DNA of 64,000 nt from Sinotaia quadrata (lineage: Eukaryota; Mollusca; Gastropoda; Architaenioglossa; Viviparidae). Below are positions 33,273 through 47,100 of the stretch, one piece after another. A program made the translations under genes and the position numbers. How positions within the stretch are numbered: position 1 is the first letter of the stretch; every line of letters begins with the position of its first letter. The notes under the pieces are model-generated. The model worked only from the letters and a program-made list of their open reading frames with translations. It did not search any database and had not been told where the DNA came from. The stretch is from assembly GCA_028829895.1 (NCBI GenBank), contig CM054180.1, forward strand, positions 102,872,135-102,936,134. The letters are read 5' to 3'.

Positions 33273-34671
33273 GGTAAATGTTGTCTTAATGTTATTGAAG
33301 AAAGAAACGTTTACAGCGCCCATATATCCGGAAAGTGAGACACAATAGAACATTTTCTACTACATTGTTACAAGTACAGAGAAGAAAGAAAATACCTGAC
33401 TGACACAATGAGACTATTATATTTACCAGTTACCACACAAACACTACTCTTTCCAAACAAACATCACCAAAATCACATACACCAAGCCATCATCACGTAC
33501 CTCATTCACACAAACACACTTCACCTTCTATAAAAATAAATATTAATAAAACCCACTCCACACACACAATTACACACTAACTAATAAAAAGGAAAACCAC
33601 AAACTTAAAGGAAGTTACAAATAGCTTCCTCACACATATTATCTTTTCTAAATTTTCTCTCTCTATATATATATCAACACAATTCCTAGGAAAAACAATG
33701 CATGCAATCATTGAAACACTACTAAAACATGTAAGTAAACTGTAAACATTGACAGGCAATTGGAAAACTACTTCCATAAAAAATATAAATAAATAAATAA
33801 AAAACCACTCATACTATTATTACACACTAACTAATAGAAGTAAAAGACATACACTGAAAGGCAGTTATAAAATAGCTTTCGCACACATTATTTTTCACTT
33901 AATACGTCTACTACTCACACACTTTTAATTATTCAAACATTTACAATCAAAATGTTCACCACCAAGCTAAAACTCGTAAAAGAAAGATATACCGCACTTT
34001 CACCATAAAACACACCAGGAAGTACAAATTAGTCTTCCCAAACATTTTTTTCATATACTCACAATGGGGGGAAACAATAGTCACCACCAAAACCAAACTC
34101 AGCACAGCTACACTATACTTCCACCATAAAACACCCAACCCAGCCCATCTATACCAGACCCGAAAGGCAAAAGTGAACTTAAACTCTATCAACAAAGAAT
34201 GCAGCCCAATACATAATAATACACTTGCAACTCAGTTGAAATTATTGACAAAGTCCAAAACTAATCAAGAAATTGACTTAAGCTTTGCAACTGTCAATAA
34301 AAAATAAAAATAATAAATAAATAAATAAATAAATAAATTCACAACAGACGCAAACCTGAGCAATCAAAGAAAAAAGCACCCAAACACAGCAACATAGAAC
34401 AGCACTACCGTCCTAGAACAGAGTAAGGAGGAAGGCCCCACAGGAACTCTACAGAAACTGAGAACATCAAGAAGATGAAAAGTTTCCACGCAATTCTTGT
34501 GGGGAAAAGAAGTGATCGTAAAGAAGAAAGAACGGAAAGTGAGAGAGAAGAGTGATATCTGCTGGAGAATTATTAATAACATAAATTAAAACTCTCATCA
34601 CTTGAAATTAGTTATGAATAATTAAATAATAATCATCATCATATCATTAACTAAGTGGTGTTGGCGTCACA
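33273..34671 (-). mobile_element. Dispersed LTR fragment split by a LINE insertion
   Basis: The LTR 3' portion is present as 33273-33342 and 34531-34671 (ends GTTGGCGTCACA). Between them is a LINE 3' fragment. The LTR sequence cggaaagtgaga occurs at both breakpoints as a target-site duplication. The right piece ends 20 bp below the gene 2 stop. Confidence 0.8.
33343..34530 (+). mobile_element. 5'-truncated LINE (non-LTR retrotransposon) 3' end
   Basis: The first 190 bp encode (with a shift at the junction) TIEHFLLHCYKYREERKYL and end at a stop after HTNTLHLL. The EHFLLHC pattern is common near the C-terminus of non-LTR element polymerases. About 750 bp of A/C-rich 3' UTR follow, with an (AATA)n run at 34305-34337. 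The 12-13-bp target duplication and 5' truncation fit target-primed insertion. Confidence 0.7.
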
Positions 34672-34691
34672 GTTTCCTGAGCAGCCAGTTT

Positions 34692-34811
34692 CTATATGTT
34701 TTCATCTAGACTAATAGACTTCTCTCCATTTGCTGGCCCTTTATCGAAATCAGCTTTGCCAGTGGATTTCTTCTTGAATGATTGTTCTTGCTGTGTTTTG
34801 CTTGTTTTCTC
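34692..34811 (-). CDS. Gene 2 last exon: basic C-terminal tail
   Basis: Acceptor caattgattgcag, phase 0, 40 codons ending in TAG at 34694-34692. It reads EKTSKTQQEQSFKKKSTGK and ends in SLDENI. Phase and strand match exon 7, and the hydrophilic tail parallels gene 1. A dispersed LTR copy begins 20 bp after the stop, so most of the 3' UTR must be LTR and LINE sequence. A read-through stop in exon 7 is the alternative end. Confidence 0.7.
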   Translation of the reverse strand, partial: EKTSKTQQEQSFKKKSTGKADFDKGPANGEKSISLDENI

Positions 34812-37800
34812 CTGCAATCAATTGCGGGCAAATAATTTGTTACATTTCCTGAACATTTCTTTATTGCACTTTTAATGCCTATGTTTACTTCTCAAGTATT
34901 AAGAAAAGCCAATATAGTGTGCAATATTGTGCAAAATTAAACATATAGTTTAGTCATCATTTTGGTACATATATAACTGAAATAATATTACAAGAAAGTG
35001 GACTTTAGGAAGATAGACAATGTTCATCTCCTACCTTTCTGCCACCACAATGGCATTGTTCATCCCTGGTTTCATGATCCAAAGTTTTATTCTTTAGTAG
35101 AGACACCTGGAGAAATAAAAATGAAAGTGTGTTCAATAAGGTGTCCTCGACTCAATCAGATGAAGAAATTTTCTTACAAAAATCGTGACATTCATGAAAT
35201 CGTTTTGCATATGTTCGTTTTACCTATTACTTAAAAAGGACTTCATGATTATGCTTCGTTAAATATTTCAATAAGAATTTTGGACAAGTGTTGAATGTAT
35301 ATGAGGCGGAGTAAATTTGACTGTCCCTTTTTATAAACTTAATTGTTAGATGTCAAAGTGACCCAACCTTGGGCACTGCTTATGCTGATATTTTAAGTGT
35401 CAAAGTTAAAAATAAACAACTCAGGTGGAAGAAAGGCTAGACATTGCTGATGCAATCTACACCAGGTCCAACTGGATGAGTAGTTTTTCTGACTAATAGT
35501 CTCACAATTGTTATCAAATTCATCCAATGGAGATGGACCGGGAGTTTCTTTGTTGAAGAAGTACTCTATTCTAATCACTTTGAATTGGAACATAACTCGA
35601 GTCTGATCATAAAGGTGATCATTAGCTTATGGTAAGTTAACCTACTGATAAAGAAAGAATGGACTTTGAATATTTTGCACATGTTTGCTATTGATCTATG
35701 ATTTGAAATGGAGAATGCTTTGAGTAATTGAACCATTATTTCTATGTTCGCTAATTTGATTACGTTGTACATTTTACTTGTGAATTTTGATCGATCCGGT
35801 ATTTTGTATGCTGTATGTGTATCGGGCTAACGAAATTGTTGTAGAATATAAAGAGAGAAAGGAGTTTACAGGTGAAATATGCCTGAAATTTAGTGCTGTC
35901 TTCATTTAACTTTTGCAGAGGAGCAGGCCATTTTGTTTTTCTTTCCACACCAGGCTACACTGACTACTATACTCTGCTTGATCATGCTGGTGTGTGTATC
36001 CAGCATTGACGCCAAACTTAGCAGTAAAACGTGTTGTTTTGTAAGTTGAGTAAGTTGAATTCTGTTTGAGAACCAATACTTCAGATATTTGTGGCCTGAG
36101 TTTCATCTCGAGAATTCATGAAGATTATTTCGAATGATCCTCGTGGTGTGTTGAGTAAATGCACACGAAAATTCGAGAACATTCCTCCTCATGTGCTTGA
36201 TAGCACATGTGAAATTCAGGACGATTCTCTATGGTGTGCTTGGAGAGCATATGGAAGATTCTGGAAAAGTTGTTTAACGTGCCTCGAGAAGAGACTTGTT
36301 GGATGTGGGGAACGCTTCCGGCTTCCGCCGCTTTCGCGTTTCTAGAAGAGATATGTGGGGCTGCTGCCTAAATAAGAAAGACAGAGATTTGTTGAAACCG
36401 TGTGATTGTGAACATATGCCGGTGACAGTTTTTTTTGCATTGAGTTTAATTATTTCTCTAAACCAATACTCTCATTTCAGTGATGATATCCATGAACTCG
36501 ATTATATTTAATATGAACTGATTGCTAGTGTCTATGCTAGGATAAACTGAATGATTGTCCATCGTTAAACAAAATAATTAGTTTGGCGTGGCTTCACACT
36601 ATCTATTTGCCTATTTATCTTCTATCTATCTGTGATCTTTAGATTCCATTAGCAAATCTAGCACATTCATTACCTGAGTTATTTACTTCACTTTTCACAA
36701 AAATATCAGTACAAGCAGTGCCTAAGGTCGGGTCACTTTTACATTTAACACTTTATATAAAAATTAAGTTTGGAAATAGGGATAGGGTAATTTACTCCAC
36801 CACATACCTCCATGTCACAGGGAAGGGAAGTAACTCGCCGAATAATTTTGTTTTCTTCGTTTCTTTCTTTATAACGATGTGTGATCGCCCCTTCCGGACC
36901 CTTGTTTACAGACTATGCATGACCCGCTTAGGTCAACGAGTGCACTCTCCCGTGGTCATACCAGTGAAGTGAAAATAAAAAGCCCTAGTGATTTCCCTTT
37001 GATAGATGCAAGTAAATAATACAAAGTTACGCCAATGGATTACTAACAATCGGTGTTGACTATCATTCATTATTATTTCATAATTCATGTTTGCATGTGT
37101 GTGAAATTTATTATTGAAGTGTTGGCCCTATATTTAAAATGAAGTTAATTGCATCTCTTGAACGACAGTTTGAAGTGAGATTTATTTAAGAGTTGTATTA
37201 TTTTGAAGTTAGCACTGTATATTGAAGTTGGAAGGAAGCTGCGCATTGAGCAATCAATCATAAATAGAACACTTTTCCCGTGCAAGACTGTGTAGGGTAG
37301 CAAATTTCGCCAGCTTGCAATTTTTGCCACGAGATCTGCGTGGAATCTGTGTTTCAAGACCCTGAACTCGTACTGGTAATAAAAGGGGGAGCTAACTCTG
37401 TAAGATTCAACTACTTTCAATGACTGAAGCTGCTTCTTAACCGTCACTTTCTAACGCCCTTTTTTTTAATGCCCTCCTAGGCTATGAAGGCAAGTAACCG
37501 GACATTCAAAATAGTGAGGAGTTTACCGGATCCTGTTCCTCCACTTTTTTACCATAAATTATCGCAAAACCTTCAACTATAAACTTATATTGTACCGCCA
37601 GTTATCACCAAACTCTGCACTGATTGTATACCATAATGAACTATTGGTTATCACTAAACCACCGGGCATTTGCAAAATAAAATATATTTTTCATATTATT
37701 GTATTGTTTGGCAGTAGTTTGTAGCAATTTCTTTCCAATCCGATCGCTGAATTTAATAAATAAATATCAGCAAACATTATAAACAACATCAATTGCTCTA

Positions 37801-40800
37801 GGTCTCTGCTACCTTCAGGTAAGATCTTCCTTTGTCGTTGGAATCTGCGGTGTTGCAGGCAAAGCTTAACGGAATCATCGTCTCGATCATAATCACTACG
37901 GACAGTCTCTGCAGCTTCCATTGCATCTTTTTGTCTGACGAAACCATCGAGCATGTATTGGACATCATGGCGATCAGAGCGTTCAGCATCAGGATGTAGG
38001 TCAAGAGGACAAAAGCAATGAAAATGATGACCGACATCCAGTTGTGCGGGGCGTCGTACAGTATGTCTAGGTCAATCAGTCCCAGCATCAGCTTAAACAT
38101 TGTCATACCTGTCACGCCCAGATGCTCAAACTCGGCGGGTGGACCGCCAGGTGTTGGAAGGTACGTGATGTACATGGCAAAGGAAAAGGCCACCAGCTCC
38201 AAGACAACTATCGTTGAAAATCTGTCAACATATTTGAATCAGAAGGATTGGAATGACAAAATTATCAATGAAAAACTGTCAACAGAGGTGAATCAGAAGT
38301 GATTGGAATGACAAAATTATCAATGAAAAACTGCCAACAGAGGTGAATTGGACGGACTCGAATGACACAATACATCGTGCTTCGCTTTCTTGGGTAACTC
38401 AGAGAGTAAAACAATGTAACAATGAAAACAGTATACGAGCTTTAAAGTCATGAAAACCTAAAACTAGAGTCGACGTTTGGGCTTTACTGATTTCATTAGG
38501 AAAATACCATTATCAATAATAATTTCATGTGAACAATGAAATGAACAGGATTACATCAGTTCACAAGAAATGTTTTTGAATTGAACAGATATTTATTTAC
38601 GCTTAACAGTTGAGCTGGTAAAAACACAGCAATAAATTTTAGTCCCATTATTTCCGTTTTCTGTTGCCAGACTGTACAGAAAAATGGTTAAGTATCAGAA
38701 CCTGACAAGAAATGCCTTTCAGACAAATGTTCCCTATATCATTACTTTGAAGGATGTTGTGACACGGACACGCCACTTAATTAATGAAATGTGTTATTAT
38801 TATTAATTAATCTTTCATAACTAATTACAAAAGTGATGAAAATATTAATTTTATTTTATTAATGATCTTCCAACATACACAAATCGTCCCTCACTTGGCG
38901 GATATTTTGGCGTTGTAAGCGTTTTCTCTATTCCACAACATAAATTAACATTTACAGTCACATAACTTTTCCGTGAGTGGAAAACTTCTTACTGAAGGGG
39001 AAGACAAATCCTACTTTTAATCTATATTTATCAAGCCCCATCCACCCACTTTCTTCTGCAATATAAGATTATCAAATTACATATGCTTAAGAAGGTCAAT
39101 AAATTAAGAAAACACTGATGCGTTGTTTCATGTCAACTAACTTGGCACTCTCTCCACCGTGTCAGTTTCTTGAGCAGGACACAATCACAATGTTTCTGGT
39201 ACTTAACTGCACTGATGTACTTAACATTCCTTTTTTTGTACAGCAAGAGTGCATAGCATATACACTCTGCAAAAGACATTTCACATGCCTCAAAGTCGAA
39301 AGTCAAAAGAAGGCACTTGTTCGCAGTAATTATAACTAAGGAGCGAGCCTATGTCTGCCGTTTGGCACAATATAACTCCATTCTATCTGACACTCCATTC
39401 TCAAATTTAAAGTTCCTGCAACAGTATTCATTATCCTCGTACATGCACATGGTAAAATAAACACGGTGTATATAACAAAGTCACACATTAATACACCACA
39501 TGGGTGCAGCTTAGTTCAAACATTTGTAGTAATAAAATCAACTCACACAGAATGTCTCTACATAACCACAAGTATAACATATCAAGAGTAAAATACATAA
39601 AATGTTTCTAAGTCCATTCTCTCTCAATCAGTCATTTAAACTTAACACTCAAGCTAGCACCTACCTTCAAGCCAGACTTCTCTCTTCATCACTCATATTC
39701 AAAGTGAATAAGGGTTAGAATTCTCCACAGTAACTGAATTCTTTAATGTCAACCCATATTTAATAATTTATCAATACAAGAGACGATTTTTGAAATTGTA
39801 AGATATCACCTTAATATGTCTCCAAACAGCACCTTTCGCAGCATAACAGTGAAAAAACTGAACTTCTTGAAAGGGCGAAGGAAAAATGTCAAGAACCAAC
39901 ACCCGACTACCAGGGCCAACGTCAGAAAGTAGTTGTTATCTGGGCCCGTTATCCAGTACCTGTTCATTGAAACATTTCGTTAAAAATGAGCTGCATTTTT
40001 TTCATATTTGTGGCCTATGAATGTGGAAAATAGACTAGCTTACTTGAGCATTGTGCGATTACTGATTTCATGTGTCACATATATAAGTAGTGCAAATGAA
40101 AAACCGCTTGTATGGCAGTGGCCATCTTATATTTCTATCCCTCTCTTCGCCGGAAAAGTGGTCGAATGGGGTTTTAATGGGTTTGCAGTTTATCTTAAAC
40201 ACGATGCCGTTTCGATTAATTCTGGTTCTAAAGTGGTGGCATTTTGCGTATTTAATCTATAAATTAAAAAATTGTTATTTGTTATAAATACAACTTTAAA
40301 TTACTTTTAATTTTAAAAAGTTACAAGGATATAAAAAATTACTTTCAAAAGTCATAAGAAAATTACAGGAGATAAATGGAATCTATGTTGTGCAATGTGT
40401 AATACGTTCTTTGTTATATTACATATAGCTCCTTTTCGCTAATTTTATAGTTAAAATCTTGCATTGTAGTTTGATGTCTTACTTATTAACAGGTACTTAC
40501 AATTACCCTCGTTTTTTTCGGTCTATCAGCTCTCAGAATGAATATTTATTTGCTAGCTGGTACAAAATTCGAGCGTTTTATTTCGTTAAGAATAGCTTTT
40601 GTAAAATGTATGAGTTTTTTTTTAATTCATGCTCTATGCTGTTTATTCCTTGTACATTTTGTTCTGTTTACATACAATATTTATGTCATGTTAAATCTGT
40701 ACATCGATAACTGAAATTTATCAGGTATACGCTCAATCTGTTTTTTTTCTAAAAATATAGGATTCAAAACAATTGTACGCACTTTTTCCCATGCAACGTA

Positions 40801-43800
40801 TATGAGGATACTTTACCATAATGAGTCCGCCATCAGACTGAGAGAAAACACAATTAGTTCAAACCGATATAAGCCATTGTGTTGGATGAGGAACAGACAA
40901 AATGGCTGGCGGTGATAGATGCGAACAGATTCTAGAAACAGGATCATCAACGCTAAAACAAACAAAATTATGGTCGAGCTGAATACGAAGGTTTCTTTCA
41001 CAACATCAGATCGTAGAGAAGAAACTGCAGCAGCAGTACTGTTGAAGAGACTGCTTGCAGGCGTGGTGGATAGTGGTGGCTCAAGGTTGATAATCAGCTG
41101 GGCTTTGAACACTGCGTGTGCGGCGAGAAGGCCCATAATGCAGAGATGAAGACATAGCCAGGCAAAGAAGAATACTTTGTATCCCTTCCATTTCTTTTCA
41201 ATAATGATATCAACAAGAGGCATGTCGATAAGCTGGAACGCTTTCTCGATTTTCTTCGTCTCGCAAGCGATCTCAAGAACCGAGGGTGAGCGAAGCTTTC
41301 GATTAATTTCAGATGAGGAAGGGACATTTTCAACAGAGTTGTCATCCGTGGACTGAGAGGGGGCGGTTTTGCTAGTTTTGAAGCAGTTCTTTGCCTTACA
41401 AGAGTGAAAGCATCCTACTTTATTGACACGTTGGGAACTTCTTGTTGTTTTGTTTAAAATCTTATCTAGCTGAACTGACTTTTCATCAGGTTTCATCCAG
41501 TGGCGCAAGTGGTGCAGTGCAACGAAATCTATTTCAGTGACGTCGTAACTCACGCAATCAAAGAGGCCATCTTGATTATCCATTTTCAGGTACACTTTTG
41601 TTAGAATCCACTTAAAGAGCTCAGGTTGTCCCAAGAGGGCAGTCAGTTGTAAAACAGTCAGACCTTCATTGTTTTCTTTGCGCCATAGATTCATTGGGTC
41701 CTGTATTTCGTAAATAAATCGTATATTAGAATATGAATAAGTATCTAAATTTAATATTCTATGCTCTATTGTGTAAAGTGAAAGGGAATCTAGGTCGACC
41801 GTGTAAATGTCACAGCGGAATTGCATTACACATAATCAAAACAACGTGTTCAATGCACGTTTAGGTATTATCAATGTACAGGGTGGCTATAAAGTATGGA
41901 AACGGCCAATATTATTATATTTTATTACGGATTGAAGACTTCCTTGAAGAACGATGAACTCGATGGCTGATACCGCTTAGTGGACGTGAGGGTTGGTCAT
42001 ATCAACAGATAGCAGGGCGCTTCTGGGAAGATGTGCCATATCTCATAGCACAGTTGGAAAGCTGGTTCAAACATCAAGGGTACGGTGACCGTTGGACAAA
42101 CCCGTTGTGGACGACCATCCATTTCCGATGTAGTGAAAGAAATGGACATCGCAAAGGCAATAGCCAGTCAGAAGAAAGCAACTCGCCGAACTACCATGGA
42201 ACTGGGGGGAGGGAGAGGGGAAATCACAGTACAGTCCAAAAGATTCTCAAGGAACCCGTACAAGATCCAAGCCCTGCAAAACTCATCTGAAGACGATCCT
42301 GGACTTTGTCTAGAAATGTGCGCACGGTTCTCGGACCGCATGGATAATAATGTTCACTTTACCGCAGACTCTGTGTTGTTCAACGACGAAGCTACTTTTG
42401 ATGTGAACGGGGAGATGAGCAAACAAGATACGGTACAGGTCGCAAGACAATCAGCATTGGGTCTCTTCTAAGAAAACTTCAAGGAGCGGCTAAGATTATG
42501 GTGTGGTGGGGCCTGTGGTAAGCATATATCTTTAGACCGTTTTCCATCGAAGGCAACGTAACTGGCGAGACGTATTTGAACATGTTAATTGACAAATTAA
42601 CTTGGGCTAGGGCATACAAGAGTGGCACACAACTCCTTTACGCCAGATTGGTGAGGAAATGATTAGATAATAATTTCCCCAAACTGGATTGGACTGCTGT
42701 GCCGTGTGTGTGAAGTGGACTGAATGCTCGACAGATCTAAATCCCCTTATTTCTCCTTCTGATTTATGCTGAACCGCAGGTTTATTCAGTGAAAATCAGA
42801 GACATAAATCACAGATGTATGTACAGGGACTGATGGAAATTATACTTTCATGCACTGGTTTCATTGCAATTTTGCACAGGACATTGAAGTATGCATTGGT
42901 AATGAGGAACAGCACATTGAAGTATGCATTGGTAATGAGGAACAGCATATTGAAGTGTGCATTGGTAATGAGGAACAGCACATTGAAGTGTGCATTGGTA
43001 ATGAGGAACAGCATATTGAAGTGTGCATTGGTAATGAGGAACAGCACATTGAAGTGTGCATTGGTAATGAGGAACAGCACATTGAACATTTCATGTAATG
43101 TCATTGAACATATAATGTATTCTAATACAATATCAATAATATCAATAAACCTTTTTTAAATGCATATTCGCCTATGTTTTCCATTCTTTATGGCCGCCTT
43201 ATACACAAACGTGCCTAATGTCGACAGAGAGGACTTTAAAATAAACACTTTTTGTATTAAAGGTGTGACGCCTACGCCCCTAGTTAATTATTATTATTAA
43301 TCAGTTAATCGTCCATAACTAATTACAAGTGATGTGTATCTTAGTTTATGTTATTAATAATTCTCCAGCAGACACCATTCGTCTCTCTCACTTGGTAGAT
43401 ATGCGGGCGCTGTAAAAGTTTTCTCTCTTGCACAACGTTAAAGACAAACATTTGTCACACGATATATGTTTCTGTGTTGAAGGTCAGCGCTTCAATTGAC
43501 AACGGAGTTTCTCCTATCATCTTCGTGTTTTTTTTCAAAAGAGCTTCCCTGCAGCCTGAGAAATGTCATGTATGCATGTACCTCTGTGTGTATATATTTA
43601 TGTCCCTAATTTTTTAAATTATTATACCTTTTGTTAAATGTCAACGTGAAATGGCCTTCAAGTAGTGCGCATGATGATATTTGTGCAAGTACCAGAGCTA
43701 AAATAACAACTCAGGTAAACAGTATGCTAAACTTGCAGATGTAAGTACCAGAGCTAAAATAACAACTTAGGTAAACAATATGCTAGAACTTGCAGATGTA

Positions 43801-44097
43801 AGTACCAGAGCTAAAATAACAACTTAGGTAAACAATATGCTAGAACTTGCAGATGTAAGTACCAGAGCTAAAATAACAACTCAGGTAAAGAATATGCTAA
43901 AACTTGAAGATATAATCCAAACCAGTACAGTGTGATGAGTAAATAATAGCATTACTGATTACTTAAACTTTGCTAGGACATTTACAAATTGTAGACATTA
44001 CTGAAATACCTTGATTTTATGAGTATATATTTTGAAGTGGATTTCTTTTTTTCACTTGGTCTTAAAATCATTTGATGAGCATTTTGCAGTATTTTCA

Positions 44098-44146
<49 letters not shown>

Positions 44147-47100
44147 CGTGCATGTGTGTATGTATGTGTGTCTTTGTGTGCATGTATTTGCAAAACGATC
44201 ACATTAATTAAGGAATGTAATCTCATTGTATGTCGCCAAATAAAGCGTTTTTCACTTTGCAGTAATGCACTAATGTTTAAACATTTAATCCGTAATAAAA
44301 TTCAATTCCATTTTCAAGCACAACTATTACCTAGATTTGCTAAGCATAAACGCAGTATTATGTGCAGTTCTTTCATATTATAATATAATATAATATTATA
44401 TTATATTATATTATATTATATTATATTATATTATATTATATTATATTATATTATATTATATTATATTATATTATATTATATTATATTATATTATATTATA
44501 TTATATTATATTATATTATATTAAGTCATTTTTAGCCATCGGTTGTAAACTGTAAATGAATAATTTGTAAATGTAGTGGGTAGGTTTCTAATGTGGAAGT
44601 TAACGTAGGAAATGCAGAAAAGTAATCATTTTAATAATATGAAGAAATGCTTTTAAATTAATCTATTTTGTCAACTTTATTACATCAGCATTATATCGAT
44701 TTAATCACATAGCCATTCCATGATTTTATAGAATTGCACTCACCTGATGATAATAATTCTTCACTTTGGTCTTGAGATATTCCATAATAATTGTAACATC
44801 TCTCTGTTCCTCTGGATAAAATGCGGCAAAGCGTACGAGCGTGTGGAATACTGTGTCACCCAGAGAGTTCCCTTCATCCAAATTAGCTCTATGATCTAGA
44901 AGCACATCAATCATTTCTTTCTTGAAGGTCAGTGCTGCAATTGACAACGGAGTTTCTCCCATCATCTTCGTTTTTTCAAAAAGCTTCCCTGTAGCCTGAA
45001 GAATGTCATATTCGCATGTACCTCTTTGTGTAAACATATTCACATGTAGACATCTATATACATATATAATAAATATTTTCATGCATTCATACATACATAC
45101 TGTGGCAGAGTAAATTTGATTGTCCCTATTTTAAAACTTAATATTATATAGTTTGCTAAATGACAACGTGACATGACCTTCAGGTACTGAGCATGATGAT
45201 ATTTCTATAAGTACAGGAGTGTAAATAACAACTCAAGTAAAAAAATATGCTAGAACTTGCTGACATAAACTAAACACTAAACACATCCAGAGTGGATGAG
45301 TAATTTTTGCTATCCAATAGTTTAAGGTTTATAAATAACGAACAAGCCCATGGGTAGGGACCAAAACTTACCTGCTGAAAGTTCTATATTCTAATCATTT
45401 TGATTTTGACGTAACTCACGTCAGAGCGTGAAAAAGGTGATTATTAGCTAAATGGTGAGTTAACCGAATGATTGAGAGAGGATAGACTTATAAATATTTC
45501 TTAGTATTGATATAATGTACATGTAATTTAATGTAAAGCTGTATTATGTTTAAAGACTATTATTTCTACAGTTGTGAATTATGATACTTTTATGTAATAT
45601 GTTAAACACGACATGGTTTCTAGTAGAAACATGTTCGAAATTGATTATGTTACATGGATGTGCAGGAATTATAAGTTGAGAATGATTGTAAGAAAGAATG
45701 GAGAATAGAGATATTAAACTTGGGATTTAGCATTGATCTCTTATATGATGTTTTAGAAAGGAGCAAGTCTTTTTCTTCTTTGTATGCTTGTGGTGGATTC
45801 GAGAAGTTTCAGTCCTAGAGTATGGCAGTTGCAATGATTCACTGCAGCCTGTTTGTGTGCATCAGCAAGTGTGCCCAACTCCACTGTGGAACTTTCTAGC
45901 AAAAGGAGTGCTAGAAGTTCATTACTGTGATTGCCTAATGTAAACCAGAAGATTCCTGACGAGTCTTACAGTTTTGAGGGCTTGCTCTGATGAGTCTTAC
46001 AGTTTTGAGGGTTTGCTCTGGAGAGTATTACAGTTTTGAGGGTTTGCTCTGGAGAGTATTACAGTTTTGAGGGTTTGCTCTGGAGAGTCTTACAGTTTTG
46101 AGGGTTTGCTCTGGAGAGTCTTACAGTTTTGAGGGTTTGCTCTGGAGAGTCTTACAGTTTTGAGGGTTTGCTCTGGAGAGTCTTACAGTTTTGAGGGTTT
46201 GCTCTGGAGAGTCTTACAGTTTTGAGGGTTTGCTCTGGAGAGTCTTACAGTTTTGAGGGTTTGCTCTGGAGAGTCTTACAGTTTTGAGGGTTTGCTCTGG
46301 AGAGTCTTACAGTTTTGAAGGCTTGGAAATCTCAAGATGAATGAAATGTTTAGTGACAACCGTCCTACGGTCACAACTGTGTTCATGCTTTGAGTCTTGA
46401 TTGTTTTGACCAACAATAGAAAGTAATCAAACATATTAATGGGCACTAGAAACTTATATAAAGTCATGTTTTATATATATGCAAGTGTGCTTTGTCGGTT
46501 GATATCATAATTGACCTCACACTGAAAGATTGTAGCCAGTGGACAAAATATAAGCATAGAAGAGCATACCACTTAAATGCTACAGACTACTATTCCAGAT
46601 ACTATATTGGCTGATATTCTCTTATATTGCATCCTATACAAACTTTAATAGTTTCATCACCAATTCCATCTGCAATGTCATCTTCTCCTGCAGAGACACA
46701 TTGCAAGTTAATGGCATTATTGTATTATGAAGATTACATGTTTAAGTTGACTGACCCTCATGAATGTGTGCTCAGTTTAGAAAATCAATTTCATCTATAA
46801 CATTTCTTACAGTAGTATCATAAATGCTTTGTATATCTGCTGTCTCGCCTGTATGCATTATTTTGCCTATTTTTTGAACATCTGTAATACAACCACCGGT
46901 CTTAATCTATCATTTTATCATATATTAAAGCCATAATTTCATTCATCATATGCTATCCATTCTATAGTCTGCCTACATCTACAAGTGAAATTGTCCTATA
47001 GGTGTCTATTAATCTATTTAGTGTGCAACTAACCATGCTGATTTGTGGCTGTATTCGTGTTTGAGCAGGGCGTGAGAGGAGTAAAAGTGGTACACGACAC

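Noticed and set aside
35302..36804. Complete LTR element bounded by 35302 and 36804
   Set aside because: The two ends are the same terminus in inverted orientation and the flanking 5-mers differ, so it is a composite of two copies.
37798..37812. Stop codon directly after gene 2 exon 7 as the true end of the protein
   Set aside because: A good donor precedes it by four codons, and an in-phase terminal exon with a strong acceptor lies at 34811. Transcript data could reverse this.
42873..43095. CRISPR-like regular array
   Set aside because: The repeats are contiguous with no unique spacers, and the genome is eukaryotic. The same applies to the arrays at 7678, 45958, 51298 and 57128.
42796..43159. 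Four overlapping ORFs on both strands
   Set aside because: All come from the 33-bp minisatellite.
45000..45094. Longer exon 4 of gene 2 starting at an upstream Met
   Set aside because: The gap-free alignment with gene 1 and a phase-0 acceptor at 44996 place the exon start at 44995; the extra residues are intron.
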